Shown in pieces: positions 6,957 to 14,918 of a DNA stretch of 17,102 bases (the stretch's first letter is position 1; the number at the start of each line of letters is the position of its first letter). Source of the stretch: an uncultured Blautia sp. (GTDB lineage Bacteria > Bacillota > Clostridia > Lachnospirales > Lachnospiraceae); assembly GCA_946629475.1 (NCBI GenBank), contig CAMOXX010000031.1, forward strand, positions 1 to 17,102, written 5' to 3'. Under the pieces are notes generated by a model, which was given only the letters and a program-made list of their open reading frames with translations, ran no database searches and was not told the DNA's origin. Made by a program: the position numbers and the translations under genes.

Positions 6957-7436
6957 ATGGTAATTGCAGTTTATCCCGGCAGCTTTGACCCCGCAACATA
7001 CGGACACCTGGATGTGATCCGCCGCGCGAGCGCATCCTTCGACAAGGTGATCGTCGGCGTTTTGAATAATTCTGCAAAATCTCCGTTGTTTTCTGCAGAA
7101 GAACGTGTTAATATACTTAAGAAGGAGACGGCTGATATTCCGAATGTTTTTATTAAATCCTTCTGCGGAATGACCGTCAATTTTGCGCGGGATAATCACG
7201 CGAAAGTGATTGTAAGAGGGCTCCGGGCAGTGACTGACTTTGAGTATGAGCTGCAGATGGCGCAGACGAACCGTGTTCTGGCGCCTGATATCGACACAGT
7301 GTTTATGACTACCAGCCTCGAGTACGCATACCTCAGTTCAACAATCATGAAGGAAGTAGCGCTTTTCGGCGGTGACCTGACCAACTTCGCGCCGCCTGCA
7401 ACGATTGCGGCAGTCAGGAAAAAACTGAACCAATAA
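6957..7436 (+). CDS. coaD: Phosphopantetheine adenylyltransferase CoaD
   Basis: A 159-residue CoaD, which transfers AMP from ATP to 4'-phosphopantetheine in the penultimate step of CoA synthesis. Diagnostic features are YPGSFDPATYGHLD near the N-terminus with the nucleotidyltransferase TxGH motif (residues 14-17), VRGLRAVTDFEYELQMAQTNR in the middle, and the STIMKEVALFGGD segment near the C-terminus. Length matches the family (about 160). A weak ribosome site (AAGG, about 6940) precedes the ATG. It lies five bases after rsmD and 29 bases before the coiled-coil gene, apparently in one transcript from 5930-5958. Confidence 0.97.
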   Translation: MVIAVYPGSFDPATYGHLDVIRRASASFDKVIVGVLNNSAKSPLFSAEERVNILKKETADIPNVFIKSFCGMTVNFARDNHAKVIVRGLRAVTDFEYELQMAQTNRVLAPDIDTVFMTTSLEYAYLSSTIMKEVALFGGDLTNFAPPATIAAVRKKLNQ

Positions 7437-7465
7437 ATGAGTTAAGATAGTAAGGAGAGTTTGTT

Positions 7466-8140
7466 ATGGCCAGCAGGATCGAACAGATTATTGAGGAAAT
7501 CGAAGAATATATTGAAAGCTGTAAATTCCAGCCTCTGTCCACGCGCAAGATCGTGGTCGATAAGGAAGAGATTTCGGAGTATCTGCGTGAGCTGCGCCTG
7601 AAGACCCCGGATGAAATCAAGCGTTACCAGAAGATCATCAACAACAAGGATGCTATTCTTGATGACGCGCAGAATAAGGCCGACCGCATTATCGCTGACG
7701 CGCAGGCGCGGGCTCAGGAGCTTGTGACGCAGCATGAGATCATGCAGCGCGCGTATGCCCAGGCGAACGAGACGGTCAACGATGCAAACCGCCAGGCACA
7801 GGAAATCCTGGATTCCGCGACGGAGGACGCGAACAGCATCCGCCTCAGCGCGATCACCTATACCGATGATATGATGGCAAACATCGAGACAGTGCTTACG
7901 GATACACTGGATGATGCCGGCGGCAAATACAGAGGCTTTATTGAAGCTCTGAGGAGCTGCCTGGATGTTGTGAACCAGAACCGCCGTGAGCTTGCGCCTC
8001 AGACGGCACAGGCAGCCGCCATGTCAAATTCGCATCAGGCGGAGGATGAGGAAGAGCCGGAGGATGAAGAGGAATACCTGGAAGACTATGAGGATGATTA
8101 CGAGGACGATTACGAGGATGAAGATTACGATGAAGAATAA
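7466..8140 (+). CDS. Coiled-coil protein with acidic C-terminal tail, function unknown
   Basis: A 224-residue protein with no enzymatic motif that I can see. Residues 1-60 are a short helical region (MASRIEQIIEEIEEYIE...). Residues about 60-150 are Ala/Gln/Asp/Glu-rich heptad-like sequence (for example NKADRIIADAQARAQELV), similar in composition to DivIVA proteins and to ATP synthase b or V-type H subunits, which leads to misleading ATPase-subunit names. Residues about 190-224 are almost wholly Glu, Asp and Tyr (LEDYEDDYEDDYEDEDYDEE). It has no signal peptide or membrane segment, so it is probably cytoplasmic. A strong ribosome site AAGGAGAG (7452-7459) precedes the ATG. As I recall, this type of gene recurs after coaD in Lachnospiraceae. 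A scaffold or cell-division role is only a guess. Confidence 0.8.
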   Translation: MASRIEQIIEEIEEYIESCKFQPLSTRKIVVDKEEISEYLRELRLKTPDEIKRYQKIINNKDAILDDAQNKADRIIADAQARAQELVTQHEIMQRAYAQANETVNDANRQAQEILDSATEDANSIRLSAITYTDDMMANIETVLTDTLDDAGGKYRGFIEALRSCLDVVNQNRRELAPQTAQAAAMSNSHQAEDEEEPEDEEEYLEDYEDDYEDDYEDEDYDEE

Positions 8141-8159
8141 GGAACTGTCAAACAGTTTC
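8141..8159 (+). other. Small hairpin directly after the coiled-coil gene
   Basis: GGAACTG (8141-8147) / CAGTTTC (8153-8159) with a five-base loop and one G-U pair begins at the base after the stop codon. No T run follows, so it may only protect or weakly terminate the transcript. Confidence 0.35.
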
Positions 8160-8187
8160 TAACCGGTAACCGATCCTGAAATCAGAC

Positions 8188-8219
8188 AGAGACATCTTTG
8201 AATTATCAGGGATGTCTCT
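8188..8219 (+). other. Inverted repeat in the gap before pepD
   Basis: Perfect 9-bp arms AGAGACATC (8188-8196) and GATGTCTCT (8211-8219) with a 14-base A/T-rich spacer. It lies in the 117-base gap between the coiled-coil gene and pepD. No T run follows, so termination would be inefficient; an operator is the other possibility, since a TTGAAT at 8198-8203 within it could be a weak -35 box. Confidence 0.4.
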
Positions 8220-8257
8220 ATTCATGTAAACAGAAAAAAACGGGAAGGATGAACAAT

Positions 8258-9709
8258 ATGAGAAAACTGGAAAACCTGAAGCCGGAACGCGTATTTTACT
8301 GGTTCGAGGAGATCTGCGGAATACCCCATGGTTCCGGGAACACCCGGGCCATCAGCGATTTTCTCGTGAATTTCGCAGTAAATAAGGGCCTCCGTTACGT
8401 GCAGGATGAGATGAACAACGTTGTGATTTTCAAGGATGCCTCTGCAGGCTATGAGGGCGCAGCGCCTGTCATTCTGCAGGGACACATGGACATGGTGTGC
8501 GAAAAAACACCGGACTCTTCCCACGATTTTGAAAAGGACGGCCTGGATCTCTATATCGAGGACGGCTATGTCCGGGCAAGGAACACCACCCTGGGCGGAG
8601 ACGACGGGATTTTTGTCGCGATGGCCCTTGCTGTTTTGGAGGACGACGGGCTCTGCCATCCTCCGATCGAAGCGGTATTCACGGTGGACGAGGAGATCGG
8701 GCTTCTCGGAGCTGAAGGGCTCGACACGGGAATCCTTTCCGGAAACAGGATGATCAACCTGGATTCCGAGGAGGACGGTGTGATCTGGGTAGCCAGCGCG
8801 GGCGGCGTTTCGTCCCGAAGCGAAATACCGGTCAAATGGGCAGAGGGCGAGGGCCTGTCTGCTGAGATCGTGATCGACGGCCTCATGGGCGGCCACTCCG
8901 GCGCTGAGATCGATAAAAACCGTGCCAGCGCTGTCATGCTGATGGGAAGGCTCCTCTACGGGCTCGGAGACGTATGCGAATACGGCCTTGTCAGCCTGTA
9001 CGGAGGGGAAAAGGAAAACGCGATCCCCAAGAGCTGTACCGTATCTGTTCTGATCCCGGACGATTCCGCCGAAGAGGTCAGAACATATCTTTCCGGCCTG
9101 AATGACAGCCTGAGGCAGGAGTATGCCGGAACGGATGAGGGTATCTGTGTCCGCGCCGATTTCCGGGGGCATCAGACGGCAAAAGTGCTCCATCCGACCA
9201 GCCTTTCCAAGATTGTTTTCTTCCTGCGGAACATTCCGTGGGGAATCCAGAAGATGAGCGGAACAGTGGAGAACCTGGTAGAAACATCCAACAATGCGGG
9301 CATCGTCCGCCTCGATGAGGAATGCTTTAGTGTGGATTGCGGCGTCCGGAGCTCCGTGGGTTCCGCGAAAAATGACCTGGCTGCCAGAATCCGTCATCTG
9401 ACTGAGTTCCTCGGCGGCGAATGCACCTTCTCGGGGGACTATCCCGCGTGGGAATATCGCGAGGAGTCGCCTCTGCGCGACCTGACCGTATCGGTTTACA
9501 AGAAGCTTTTCGGCGCCGATCCGGTGGTCGGAGCGGTGCATGCAGGGCTTGAGTGCGGGCTCTTTTACGGAAAAATCCCGAATCTGGACTGCATTTCCCT
9601 GGGTCCTGACATCAAGGATATCCACACGGTGGATGAACACCTCCATATTGCTTCTACCGAAAGGTACTACAGGCTGCTGACCGCGGTTCTGGAGGCAATG
9701 AAGCGTTAA
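8258..9709 (+). CDS. pepD: Aminoacyl-histidine dipeptidase (PepD-like, M20 family)
   Basis: A 483-residue PepD-type metallopeptidase, close to the length of Escherichia coli PepD; the family cleaves Xaa-His and a range of other dipeptides in the cytoplasm. The di-metal site is visible in order: GHMDMV with His76 and Asp78, GGDDG with bridging Asp115, the general-base pair DEEIG (Glu145/Glu146), LDSEEDG with Asp169, and HAGLECG with His428. GGHSGAEI lies in the inserted lid domain. The ATG at 8258 fits the ribosome site GGGAAGGA (8242-8249); an ATG at 8249 lies on that site. The alarmone synthetase gene follows after 20 bases and is probably co-transcribed. Confidence 0.95.
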   Translation: MRKLENLKPERVFYWFEEICGIPHGSGNTRAISDFLVNFAVNKGLRYVQDEMNNVVIFKDASAGYEGAAPVILQGHMDMVCEKTPDSSHDFEKDGLDLYIEDGYVRARNTTLGGDDGIFVAMALAVLEDDGLCHPPIEAVFTVDEEIGLLGAEGLDTGILSGNRMINLDSEEDGVIWVASAGGVSSRSEIPVKWAEGEGLSAEIVIDGLMGGHSGAEIDKNRASAVMLMGRLLYGLGDVCEYGLVSLYGGEKENAIPKSCTVSVLIPDDSAEEVRTYLSGLNDSLRQEYAGTDEGICVRADFRGHQTAKVLHPTSLSKIVFFLRNIPWGIQKMSGTVENLVETSNNAGIVRLDEECFSVDCGVRSSVGSAKNDLAARIRHLTEFLGGECTFSGDYPAWEYREESPLRDLTVSVYKKLFGADPVVGAVHAGLECGLFYGKIPNLDCISLGPDIKDIHTVDEHLHIASTERYYRLLTAVLEAMKR

Positions 9710-9729
9710 GTGTTAAAAGGAAATATATA

Positions 9730-10533
9730 ATGGAAATACAGCTTTGGCGGACAGTTCTGCTGCCTTATGAACAGGCAGTCGACGAACTGATCATCAAATT
9801 CCGGCATATCGTAAAGGATTACCGAAGCCGGAATATGCATTCTCCGATCGAGCAGGTAAGCGGGCGGGTCAAGAGCATATCCAGTATTCTTGAAAAAATG
9901 CACCGCAAAGGAATCTCCATGGAAAAAATGGAAGAGGAAGTGGAGGACATTGCCGGCATCCGTGTGATCTGCCAGTTCGAGGAGGATATTGATATCGTGG
10001 TAGGCCTTGTCAAAAACCGCTCTGACATGCAGATCAAGAGCGAAAAGGACTACCTGAGCCACATGAAAGAGAGCGGTTACCGAAGCTATCATGTGATCAT
10101 TTACTACACTGTTGAGACGACATACGGCCCCAAAAAGCTGCAGGCCGAGCTGCAGATCCGCACGATGGCGATGGATTTCTGGGCCACCATCGAGCATTCG
10201 CTCCAGTACAAGTACAAAGGCGACATGCCTCCCCATGTGGCGGAACGGCTGATCCGCGCTGCGGACGCGATCAACGCCCTCGACCAGGAGATGTCCTCTG
10301 TGCGCGGCGAGATCATCAACGCCCAGAACTCTTCGCAGCTGCAGTCCAACATCGTCCGTGAGATCCTGCTGTGCATTGAAAACCTGTACAAGGTTACCAG
10401 CGAGCGTGAGGTACGGAAGATTCAGGATGAATTCCTGCGGGTATTTGCCACTAACGACATGGCCCATCTGGAGCGGTTCCACCGTGAGCTGGATATTATC
10501 GCCGAGGGCTATCGCATACAGTCACTGAAATGA
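9730..10533 (+). CDS. Small alarmone (ppGpp) synthetase, RelQ/YjbM type
   Basis: A 267-residue single-domain (p)ppGpp synthetase: it transfers pyrophosphate from ATP to GDP or GTP. Seen are the basic GRVKSISSILEKMHRKG (45-61), EDIAGIRVIC with catalytic-type Asp73, GYRSYH (116-121, the stacking Tyr/His loop), and ELQIRTMAMDFWATIEH (140-156) with Glu140. There is no HD hydrolase domain, no TGS and no ACT domain, so it is not a long RelA/SpoT enzyme. It is longer than Bacillus YjbM (211 residues); the extra length is a helical C-terminus after about residue 200. The N-terminal half begins directly with the helix before the synthetase fold. It follows pepD by 20 bases with AAAAGGAAA as ribosome site. 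Confidence 0.93.
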   Translation: MEIQLWRTVLLPYEQAVDELIIKFRHIVKDYRSRNMHSPIEQVSGRVKSISSILEKMHRKGISMEKMEEEVEDIAGIRVICQFEEDIDIVVGLVKNRSDMQIKSEKDYLSHMKESGYRSYHVIIYYTVETTYGPKKLQAELQIRTMAMDFWATIEHSLQYKYKGDMPPHVAERLIRAADAINALDQEMSSVRGEIINAQNSSQLQSNIVREILLCIENLYKVTSEREVRKIQDEFLRVFATNDMAHLERFHRELDIIAEGYRIQSLK

Positions 10534-10542
10534 CGATTACAG

Positions 10543-10581
10543 CGCAAAAAGTGCGGAACAATCCGCAGCCTGCTTTTTGCG
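10543..10581 (+). terminator. Nested hairpin between the alarmone synthetase gene and ygiQ
   Basis: Outer stem CGCAAAAAG (10543-10551) / CTTTTTGCG (10573-10581), 9 bp perfect, enclosing TGCGG (10552-10556) / CCGCA (10563-10567) with a six-base loop; GCCTG (10568-10572) is a bulge on one side. The T run is inside the distal arm, so release could follow folding of the inner stem, giving a weak or leaky terminator. It ends where the probable ygiQ ribosome site GGGTGA (10581-10586) begins, so it may also affect ygiQ translation. Confidence 0.45.
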
Positions 10582-10591
10582 GGTGAACCAG

Positions 10592-12646
10592 ATGATGAAA
10601 GCAGAAAAAAGAATTCATCAGCAGCCAATGAAAAGGGAAGGAAGTTCGTCTGAAATGCCTGCTGCGCTGCAGGAGGGCAGCCTGCTTCCGGCGTCTCCGG
10701 ATGAGATGCGCATGCGCGGCTGGGAAAAGCCCGACTTTGTGTATGTCATCGGGGATGCGTATGTCGATCATTCTTCCTTTGGGCCGGCTGTGATCAGCCG
10801 TGTTCTCGAACGGTACGGATATCGGGTGTGCATCCTCTCCCAGCCGGACTGGAAGGACGAAAACAGCATAGCTGTGTTCGGGGAGCCTGCCCTGGGATTC
10901 CTCGTTTCCTCCGGAAACATGGATTCGATGGTGAACCACTACACGGTGGCAAAAAAACGGCGGCACGAGGATGCGTATTCCCCGGGAGGAAAAGCCGGGC
11001 TTCGGCCCGACCGCGCCGTGATCGTCTACTGCAACCTGATCCGGAAGAGGTTCAAAAATACTCCGATCATCATCGGGGGTATCGAAGCCAGCCTGCGAAG
11101 GCTTTGCCACTATGATTACTGGGATGACAAAGTCAGACACAGCATTCTGGTCGACAGCGGGGCCGATCTCATTTCCTACGGGATGGGAGAAAAATCGATC
11201 GTGGAGATCGCGGACGCCTTAAAGAGCGGCCTTCCCGCTGACAGCCTGACATTTATCCGCGGGACGGTCTACCGGAGCAAAAATCTTCCGGACACGGAAA
11301 AACTGACAATGCTCCCCTCGTTCGAGGAGAGCAGCACTTCAAAAGAAAAATACGCGGAGAGCTTCCGGGAGCAGTACCGGAACACGGATCCTTTTACTGC
11401 TTCCGTGCTTGCCGAGGATTACGGCTCCCGCGGTTTTGTGATTCAGAATCCGCCCGCCCTGCCGCTTTCCATGCAGGAGATGGATGATATTTACGACCTT
11501 CCGTTTACGGGAAGATGGCATCCCATGTACGATAAGGACGGCGGGATCCCCGCGCTTCAGGAGATAAAGTTCAGTATTACCAGCACCCGTGGGTGCTTCG
11601 GCGGCTGCAGCTTCTGTGCGCTGACCTTTCACCAGGGGCGGATCGTGCAGGCCAGGAGCCACGAGTCCATTCTGGCTGAGGCGGAAAGAATGACAAAGGA
11701 TCCCCTGTTTAAGGGGTATATTCATGATATCGGGGGCCCCACGGCGGACTTTCGGCATCCATCCTGCGAAAAGCAGCTGACAAAGGGAGTGTGCAGGGAC
11801 AGGCAGTGTCTTTTTCCGAAGCCCTGCCCGAACCTGCGGGCGGACCACAGGGACTATGTGAAGCTTCTGCGGAAGGTGCGCAGCCTTCCGGGCGTCAAAA
11901 AAGTGTTCATCCGCTCCGGCGTGCGCTTTGACTATGTGCTCGCCGACAGGGATGACACCTTCCTGCGCGAACTGGCAGAACACCACGTGAGCGGGCAGCT
12001 CCGGGTGGCTCCGGAGCATGTGTCGGACGATGTGCTGCGTCTGATGGGAAAGCCGGAGCACAGCGTATATCTGGAATTCGTGCGGAGATTCGACGGAATC
12101 TGCAAAAAGCTTGGCAAAAACCAGTATGCGGTCCCGTATTTCATATCCTCCCACCCGGGCAGCACCATTTCCGATGCCGTTGCCCTTGCGGAGTACATCC
12201 GCGACCTGAACTACACGCCGGAGCAGGTGCAGGATTTTTATCCGACCCCGGCAACACTCTCAACGTGCATGTATTACACGGGAATCCATCCGCTGACCGG
12301 GAAAAAGGTGTATGTTCCCCGATCCCCGCATGAAAAGGCAATCCAGAGAGCGCTGATGCAGTACAGGCGTCCCGAAAACAGGGAGCTTGTCCTGGAGGGC
12401 CTCAAAAAAGCGGGCAGGATGGATCTTTACGGATACGGTCCGAAATGCCTGATCCGGCCGATTCGGGGAGAGGGACATGACAAAATAGGAGCGGGCCGTA
12501 AGAAGCAGGACCGCAAGACGTCAGATTATAAGAGCCAGGATCGGAACAAGCAGAAACATAAGAACCCTGACCGGGAAAGACAGGATAAAAAATACCCGGG
12601 AAAGAATCGAAACACAGGAAACCGAAGCCGGAGGAGGCCTTCATGA
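10592..12646 (+). CDS. ygiQ: YgiQ family radical SAM protein
   Basis: A protein of about 684 residues in the YgiQ/UPF0313 family. The radical SAM iron-sulfur cluster motif CxxxCxxC is at Cys335, Cys339 and Cys342 (STRGCFGGCSFC). The N-terminal region has PDFVYVIGDAYVDHSSFG and IIIGGIEASLRRLCHYDYW, typical of the family; a second cysteine group (GVCRDRQCLFPKPCPN) and FYPTPATLSTCMYYTG lie further on. Substrate and reaction are not established for the family. The last 60 residues or so are a very basic low-complexity tail (Lys, Arg, Asn, Asp). The start is uncertain: 10592 and 10595 (ATGATG) both follow GGGTGA, and later ATGs are possible. Its stop overlaps the next start (ATGA). Confidence 0.92.
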   Translation: MMKAEKRIHQQPMKREGSSSEMPAALQEGSLLPASPDEMRMRGWEKPDFVYVIGDAYVDHSSFGPAVISRVLERYGYRVCILSQPDWKDENSIAVFGEPALGFLVSSGNMDSMVNHYTVAKKRRHEDAYSPGGKAGLRPDRAVIVYCNLIRKRFKNTPIIIGGIEASLRRLCHYDYWDDKVRHSILVDSGADLISYGMGEKSIVEIADALKSGLPADSLTFIRGTVYRSKNLPDTEKLTMLPSFEESSTSKEKYAESFREQYRNTDPFTASVLAEDYGSRGFVIQNPPALPLSMQEMDDIYDLPFTGRWHPMYDKDGGIPALQEIKFSITSTRGCFGGCSFCALTFHQGRIVQARSHESILAEAERMTKDPLFKGYIHDIGGPTADFRHPSCEKQLTKGVCRDRQCLFPKPCPNLRADHRDYVKLLRKVRSLPGVKKVFIRSGVRFDYVLADRDDTFLRELAEHHVSGQLRVAPEHVSDDVLRLMGKPEHSVYLEFVRRFDGICKKLGKNQYAVPYFISSHPGSTISDAVALAEYIRDLNYTPEQVQDFYPTPATLSTCMYYTGIHPLTGKKVYVPRSPHEKAIQRALMQYRRPENRELVLEGLKKAGRMDLYGYGPKCLIRPIRGEGHDKIGAGRKKQDRKTSDYKSQDRNKQKHKNPDRERQDKKYPGKNRNTGNRSRRRPS

Positions 12647-13266
12647 GAGAAAAAAAACGGGGCAGATTCAAGCAAAAAGGAGAGTTCGGCTATTTTTCCA
12701 GTGAAAAAAAGCGCAGAGCGCTTGTCACGGCGGCACTTTTTGTGCTTCCCCTGCTTGTGCTGGCCATCGGCTGGGTATATTATAAGACCCGGAACAACAT
12801 ATTTACGGTACTCTGCATTGTAGGCTGCCTTCCCGGCTGCCGCTCCATCGTGAACCTGATCATGATCCTTAAGTGCCGCCCGATGGACAGGGCCCTGTAT
12901 GAAGAGATTAAGTCCCACCAGGGCGGGCTTGAGATGGCATATGAAATGTACATGACCTTCTACGAGAAAAACGCGTACATCGATGCGGTTGCCGTGTGCG
13001 GCAACGCGGTCGTCGCCTTCTCCTCGGACCCGGCGACGGATGATAAGTTTATCGCGGAAAATGCGCAGAAGGTGATCCGGAAAAACGGATACAAAGTCGA
13101 TGTCCATGTGATGAAGGACCTGCGGCATTTTCTGGAGAGGCTCGACTCGATGAACGCTCACATGGATTCGCTGCGTGAGGGCATCCGCTTTACACCGGAC
13201 GAGAAGTATCCGGAGCTTACCAGAGAGCAGCTGATCAGGCATACATTTCTGGCCCTGTGCCTGTAA
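12643..13266 (+). CDS. Two-helix membrane protein, function unknown
   Basis: A 207-residue protein of unrecognised function. A basic N-terminus (MREKKRGRFKQK...) precedes two hydrophobic segments (about residues 26-46 and 52-76) separated by a short polar turn, so both ends probably lie in the cytoplasm with the basic end inside. The remaining 130 residues form a soluble domain with mixed alpha/beta look (YIDAVAVCGNAVVAFSSDPA; KNGYKVDVHVMKDLRHFLERL), ending in a hydrophobic LALCL. I recall similar Lachnospiraceae proteins being given unreliable names such as O-linked GlcNAc transferase-like; nothing here supports that reaction. It overlaps the ygiQ stop by four bases, with AGGAGG at 12632-12637, and is followed after 18 bases by the pseudouridine synthase gene. 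Confidence 0.82.
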   Translation: MREKKRGRFKQKGEFGYFSSEKKRRALVTAALFVLPLLVLAIGWVYYKTRNNIFTVLCIVGCLPGCRSIVNLIMILKCRPMDRALYEEIKSHQGGLEMAYEMYMTFYEKNAYIDAVAVCGNAVVAFSSDPATDDKFIAENAQKVIRKNGYKVDVHVMKDLRHFLERLDSMNAHMDSLREGIRFTPDEKYPELTREQLIRHTFLALCL

Positions 13267-13284
13267 AGATCGGACGGCGATGGC

Positions 13285-14268
13285 ATGAAGGTACAGATTA
13301 TTGGAGAGAACGAGGCGGGGCAGAGGCTGGATAAATACCTGAAAAAGCTGCTGCCGGAGGCGCCCTCGGGATTTCTTTACAAAATGCTCCGGAAAAAGAA
13401 CATCACTCTCAACGGAAAAAAGGCATCGGGAAGCGAGATGACAAATCGCGGCGATGAGGTCAAGCTCTTTTTATCCGATGAGACATTTGGGAAGTTTTCC
13501 GGAGGAAAAAAGGAACGCGGACAATCGCGATGGACAGGCGCGGCACCGCGGATCGTCTATGAGGACAGGCATGTTCTGATCCTCGACAAGCCGGCCGGCG
13601 TGAGGAGCCAGCCCGATTCGAGCGGAGCTCCTTCCATGGTGGAATTTGTGACGGATTACCTGCTGAAAAGCGGAGCCCTCACAGAGGAACAGCTGAGGAC
13701 ATTCCATCCTTCCGTAGTAAACCGGCTCGACCGGAACACCAGCGGGCTGATTGCTGCAGGCAAAACCCTGGCTGGGCTCCAGGAGCTTTCGGAGGCGATC
13801 CGGGAACGCAGGGTCAAAAAGTATTATCTCTGCGTCGCTGCCGGAATAATCACGGAAGGCGCGGATATCAAAGGATACCTGCACAAGGACAGCCGGACCA
13901 ACACTGTGTCGGTGACGGATGTCCCGCAGGAGGGGAGTTCCTTTATCGAAACGAGATATGAGCCGGTTTCTGACAACGGATTGTGTACCCTGCTCCGGGT
14001 AGAGCTTATTACGGGCAGAACGCACCAGATCCGGGCGCATCTCGCATCAATCGGGCACCCGCTTCTGGGTGATGCAAAATACGGAACAGATGGAAACAGC
14101 AGAAAACTGGCAGGAGAATTCGGTCTGAAGCACCAGCTTCTCCATTCCTGCGAAATGAAATTCGGGGAAGAAAAGGGAGCACTTTCGGGCCTTTCCGGAA
14201 AGCGGATCCTTTCGGAGGCGCCGGAAATATTCCGGACAGTAATGAAAACAGACAGGAGAAACATATGA
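13285..14268 (+). CDS. RluC/RluD family ribosomal large subunit pseudouridine synthase
   Basis: A 327-residue pseudouridine synthase. An N-terminal S4 RNA-binding domain (about 10-63, GQRLDKYLKKLLPEAPSGFLYKM and ITLNGKKASG) is followed by a linker and the catalytic domain. Catalytic Asp149 lies in the motif RLDRNTSGL; LILDKPAGVRSQP (about 98-110) and GRTHQIRAHLASIGHPLLGD are the other conserved motifs. Which rRNA uridines are modified cannot be told from sequence alone; the RluC-like S4 form is the nearest. The ribosome site is weak (GGA at about 13272). Its final TGA overlaps the lepB start (ATGA). Confidence 0.93.
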   Translation: MKVQIIGENEAGQRLDKYLKKLLPEAPSGFLYKMLRKKNITLNGKKASGSEMTNRGDEVKLFLSDETFGKFSGGKKERGQSRWTGAAPRIVYEDRHVLILDKPAGVRSQPDSSGAPSMVEFVTDYLLKSGALTEEQLRTFHPSVVNRLDRNTSGLIAAGKTLAGLQELSEAIRERRVKKYYLCVAAGIITEGADIKGYLHKDSRTNTVSVTDVPQEGSSFIETRYEPVSDNGLCTLLRVELITGRTHQIRAHLASIGHPLLGDAKYGTDGNSRKLAGEFGLKHQLLHSCEMKFGEEKGALSGLSGKRILSEAPEIFRTVMKTDRRNI

Positions 14269-14900
14269 ATCAGAAAGAAACCGAAACAGTACAGAAAAAC
14301 GGGGCGTCGCCCTCCGGTGAGCCGGAGAAGAAAAGCATGATGAGCGAAGTTTTGGAATGGGTGAAGATGATCGTCATCGTTCTGGTGGTGGTATTTGTGA
14401 TTGACGGCGTCGTACTTATCAACGCGAAAATACCGTCGGCCTCGATGGAAAACACGATCATGACCGGGGACCGGATCTTCGGCTTCCGCATGGCGTACGG
14501 GATCAACATCGATCTTCCCTTCTTACAGTACCACAAAAAGATGAAAGAGCCGGAGCGCTTTGACATTGTGATTTTCCATTATCCGGACGACGAAAAGCAG
14601 AGATTCATCAAGCGCATCATCGGCCTCCCCGGCGAGAAGGTCGAGATTAAAGCCGGAAAGGTATATATCGACGACGCGGAGGAACCGCTCGACGATTCCT
14701 TCGTAAAAGATACACCGCTTGGCGACTTCGGCCCGTACTATGTGCCGGAAAACTCCTATTTCATGCTCGGAGATAACCGGAACAACTCCAAGGATTCCCG
14801 GTTCTGGAATAACACCTTTGTGGAATTTGACAAAATTATCGGAAAAGCACTGTTCCGTTACTGGCCGCTGAACGCAATCAAGCCGCTCAATAACGCGTGA
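14265..14900 (+). CDS. lepB: Signal peptidase I
   Basis: A 211-residue type I signal peptidase, which removes signal peptides from secreted proteins on the outer face of the membrane. A polar N-terminus (1-30) precedes one membrane helix (about 32-52, VKMIVIVLVVVFVIDGVVLI). The catalytic serine is Ser60 in PSASM and the general-base lysine is Lys116 in RFIKRIIGLPG. YFMLGDNRNNSKDSR is the conserved C-terminal box. The single N-terminal helix and size are typical of Gram-positive SipS-type enzymes. AGGAGA at 14254-14259 is the ribosome site. Many Firmicutes carry several such genes, so this may not be the only one. recU follows after 18 bases. Confidence 0.96.
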   Translation: MNQKETETVQKNGASPSGEPEKKSMMSEVLEWVKMIVIVLVVVFVIDGVVLINAKIPSASMENTIMTGDRIFGFRMAYGINIDLPFLQYHKKMKEPERFDIVIFHYPDDEKQRFIKRIIGLPGEKVEIKAGKVYIDDAEEPLDDSFVKDTPLGDFGPYYVPENSYFMLGDNRNNSKDSRFWNNTFVEFDKIIGKALFRYWPLNAIKPLNNA

Positions 14901-14918
14901 CAGGGAGATTAATCATAC

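Noticed and set aside
8088..8137. Direct repeats of about 12 bases, considered as a separate repeat element
   Set aside because: They encode the in-frame Asp/Glu/Tyr tail of the coiled-coil protein and are explained by protein composition.
8222..9646. A 474-residue open frame on the - strand opposite pepD
   Set aside because: It lies entirely antisense to a clear dipeptidase gene with all catalytic residues, and its translation shows no recognisable domain; it is a codon-bias shadow.
10577..10591. TTG start for ygiQ at 10577
   Set aside because: It lies within the distal arm of a hairpin and has no ribosome site; the ATG pair at 10592/10595 follows GGGTGA.
11339..12154. A 271-residue open frame on the - strand inside ygiQ
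   Set aside because: Antisense to a well-supported radical SAM gene, no ribosome site or motif; a shadow frame.
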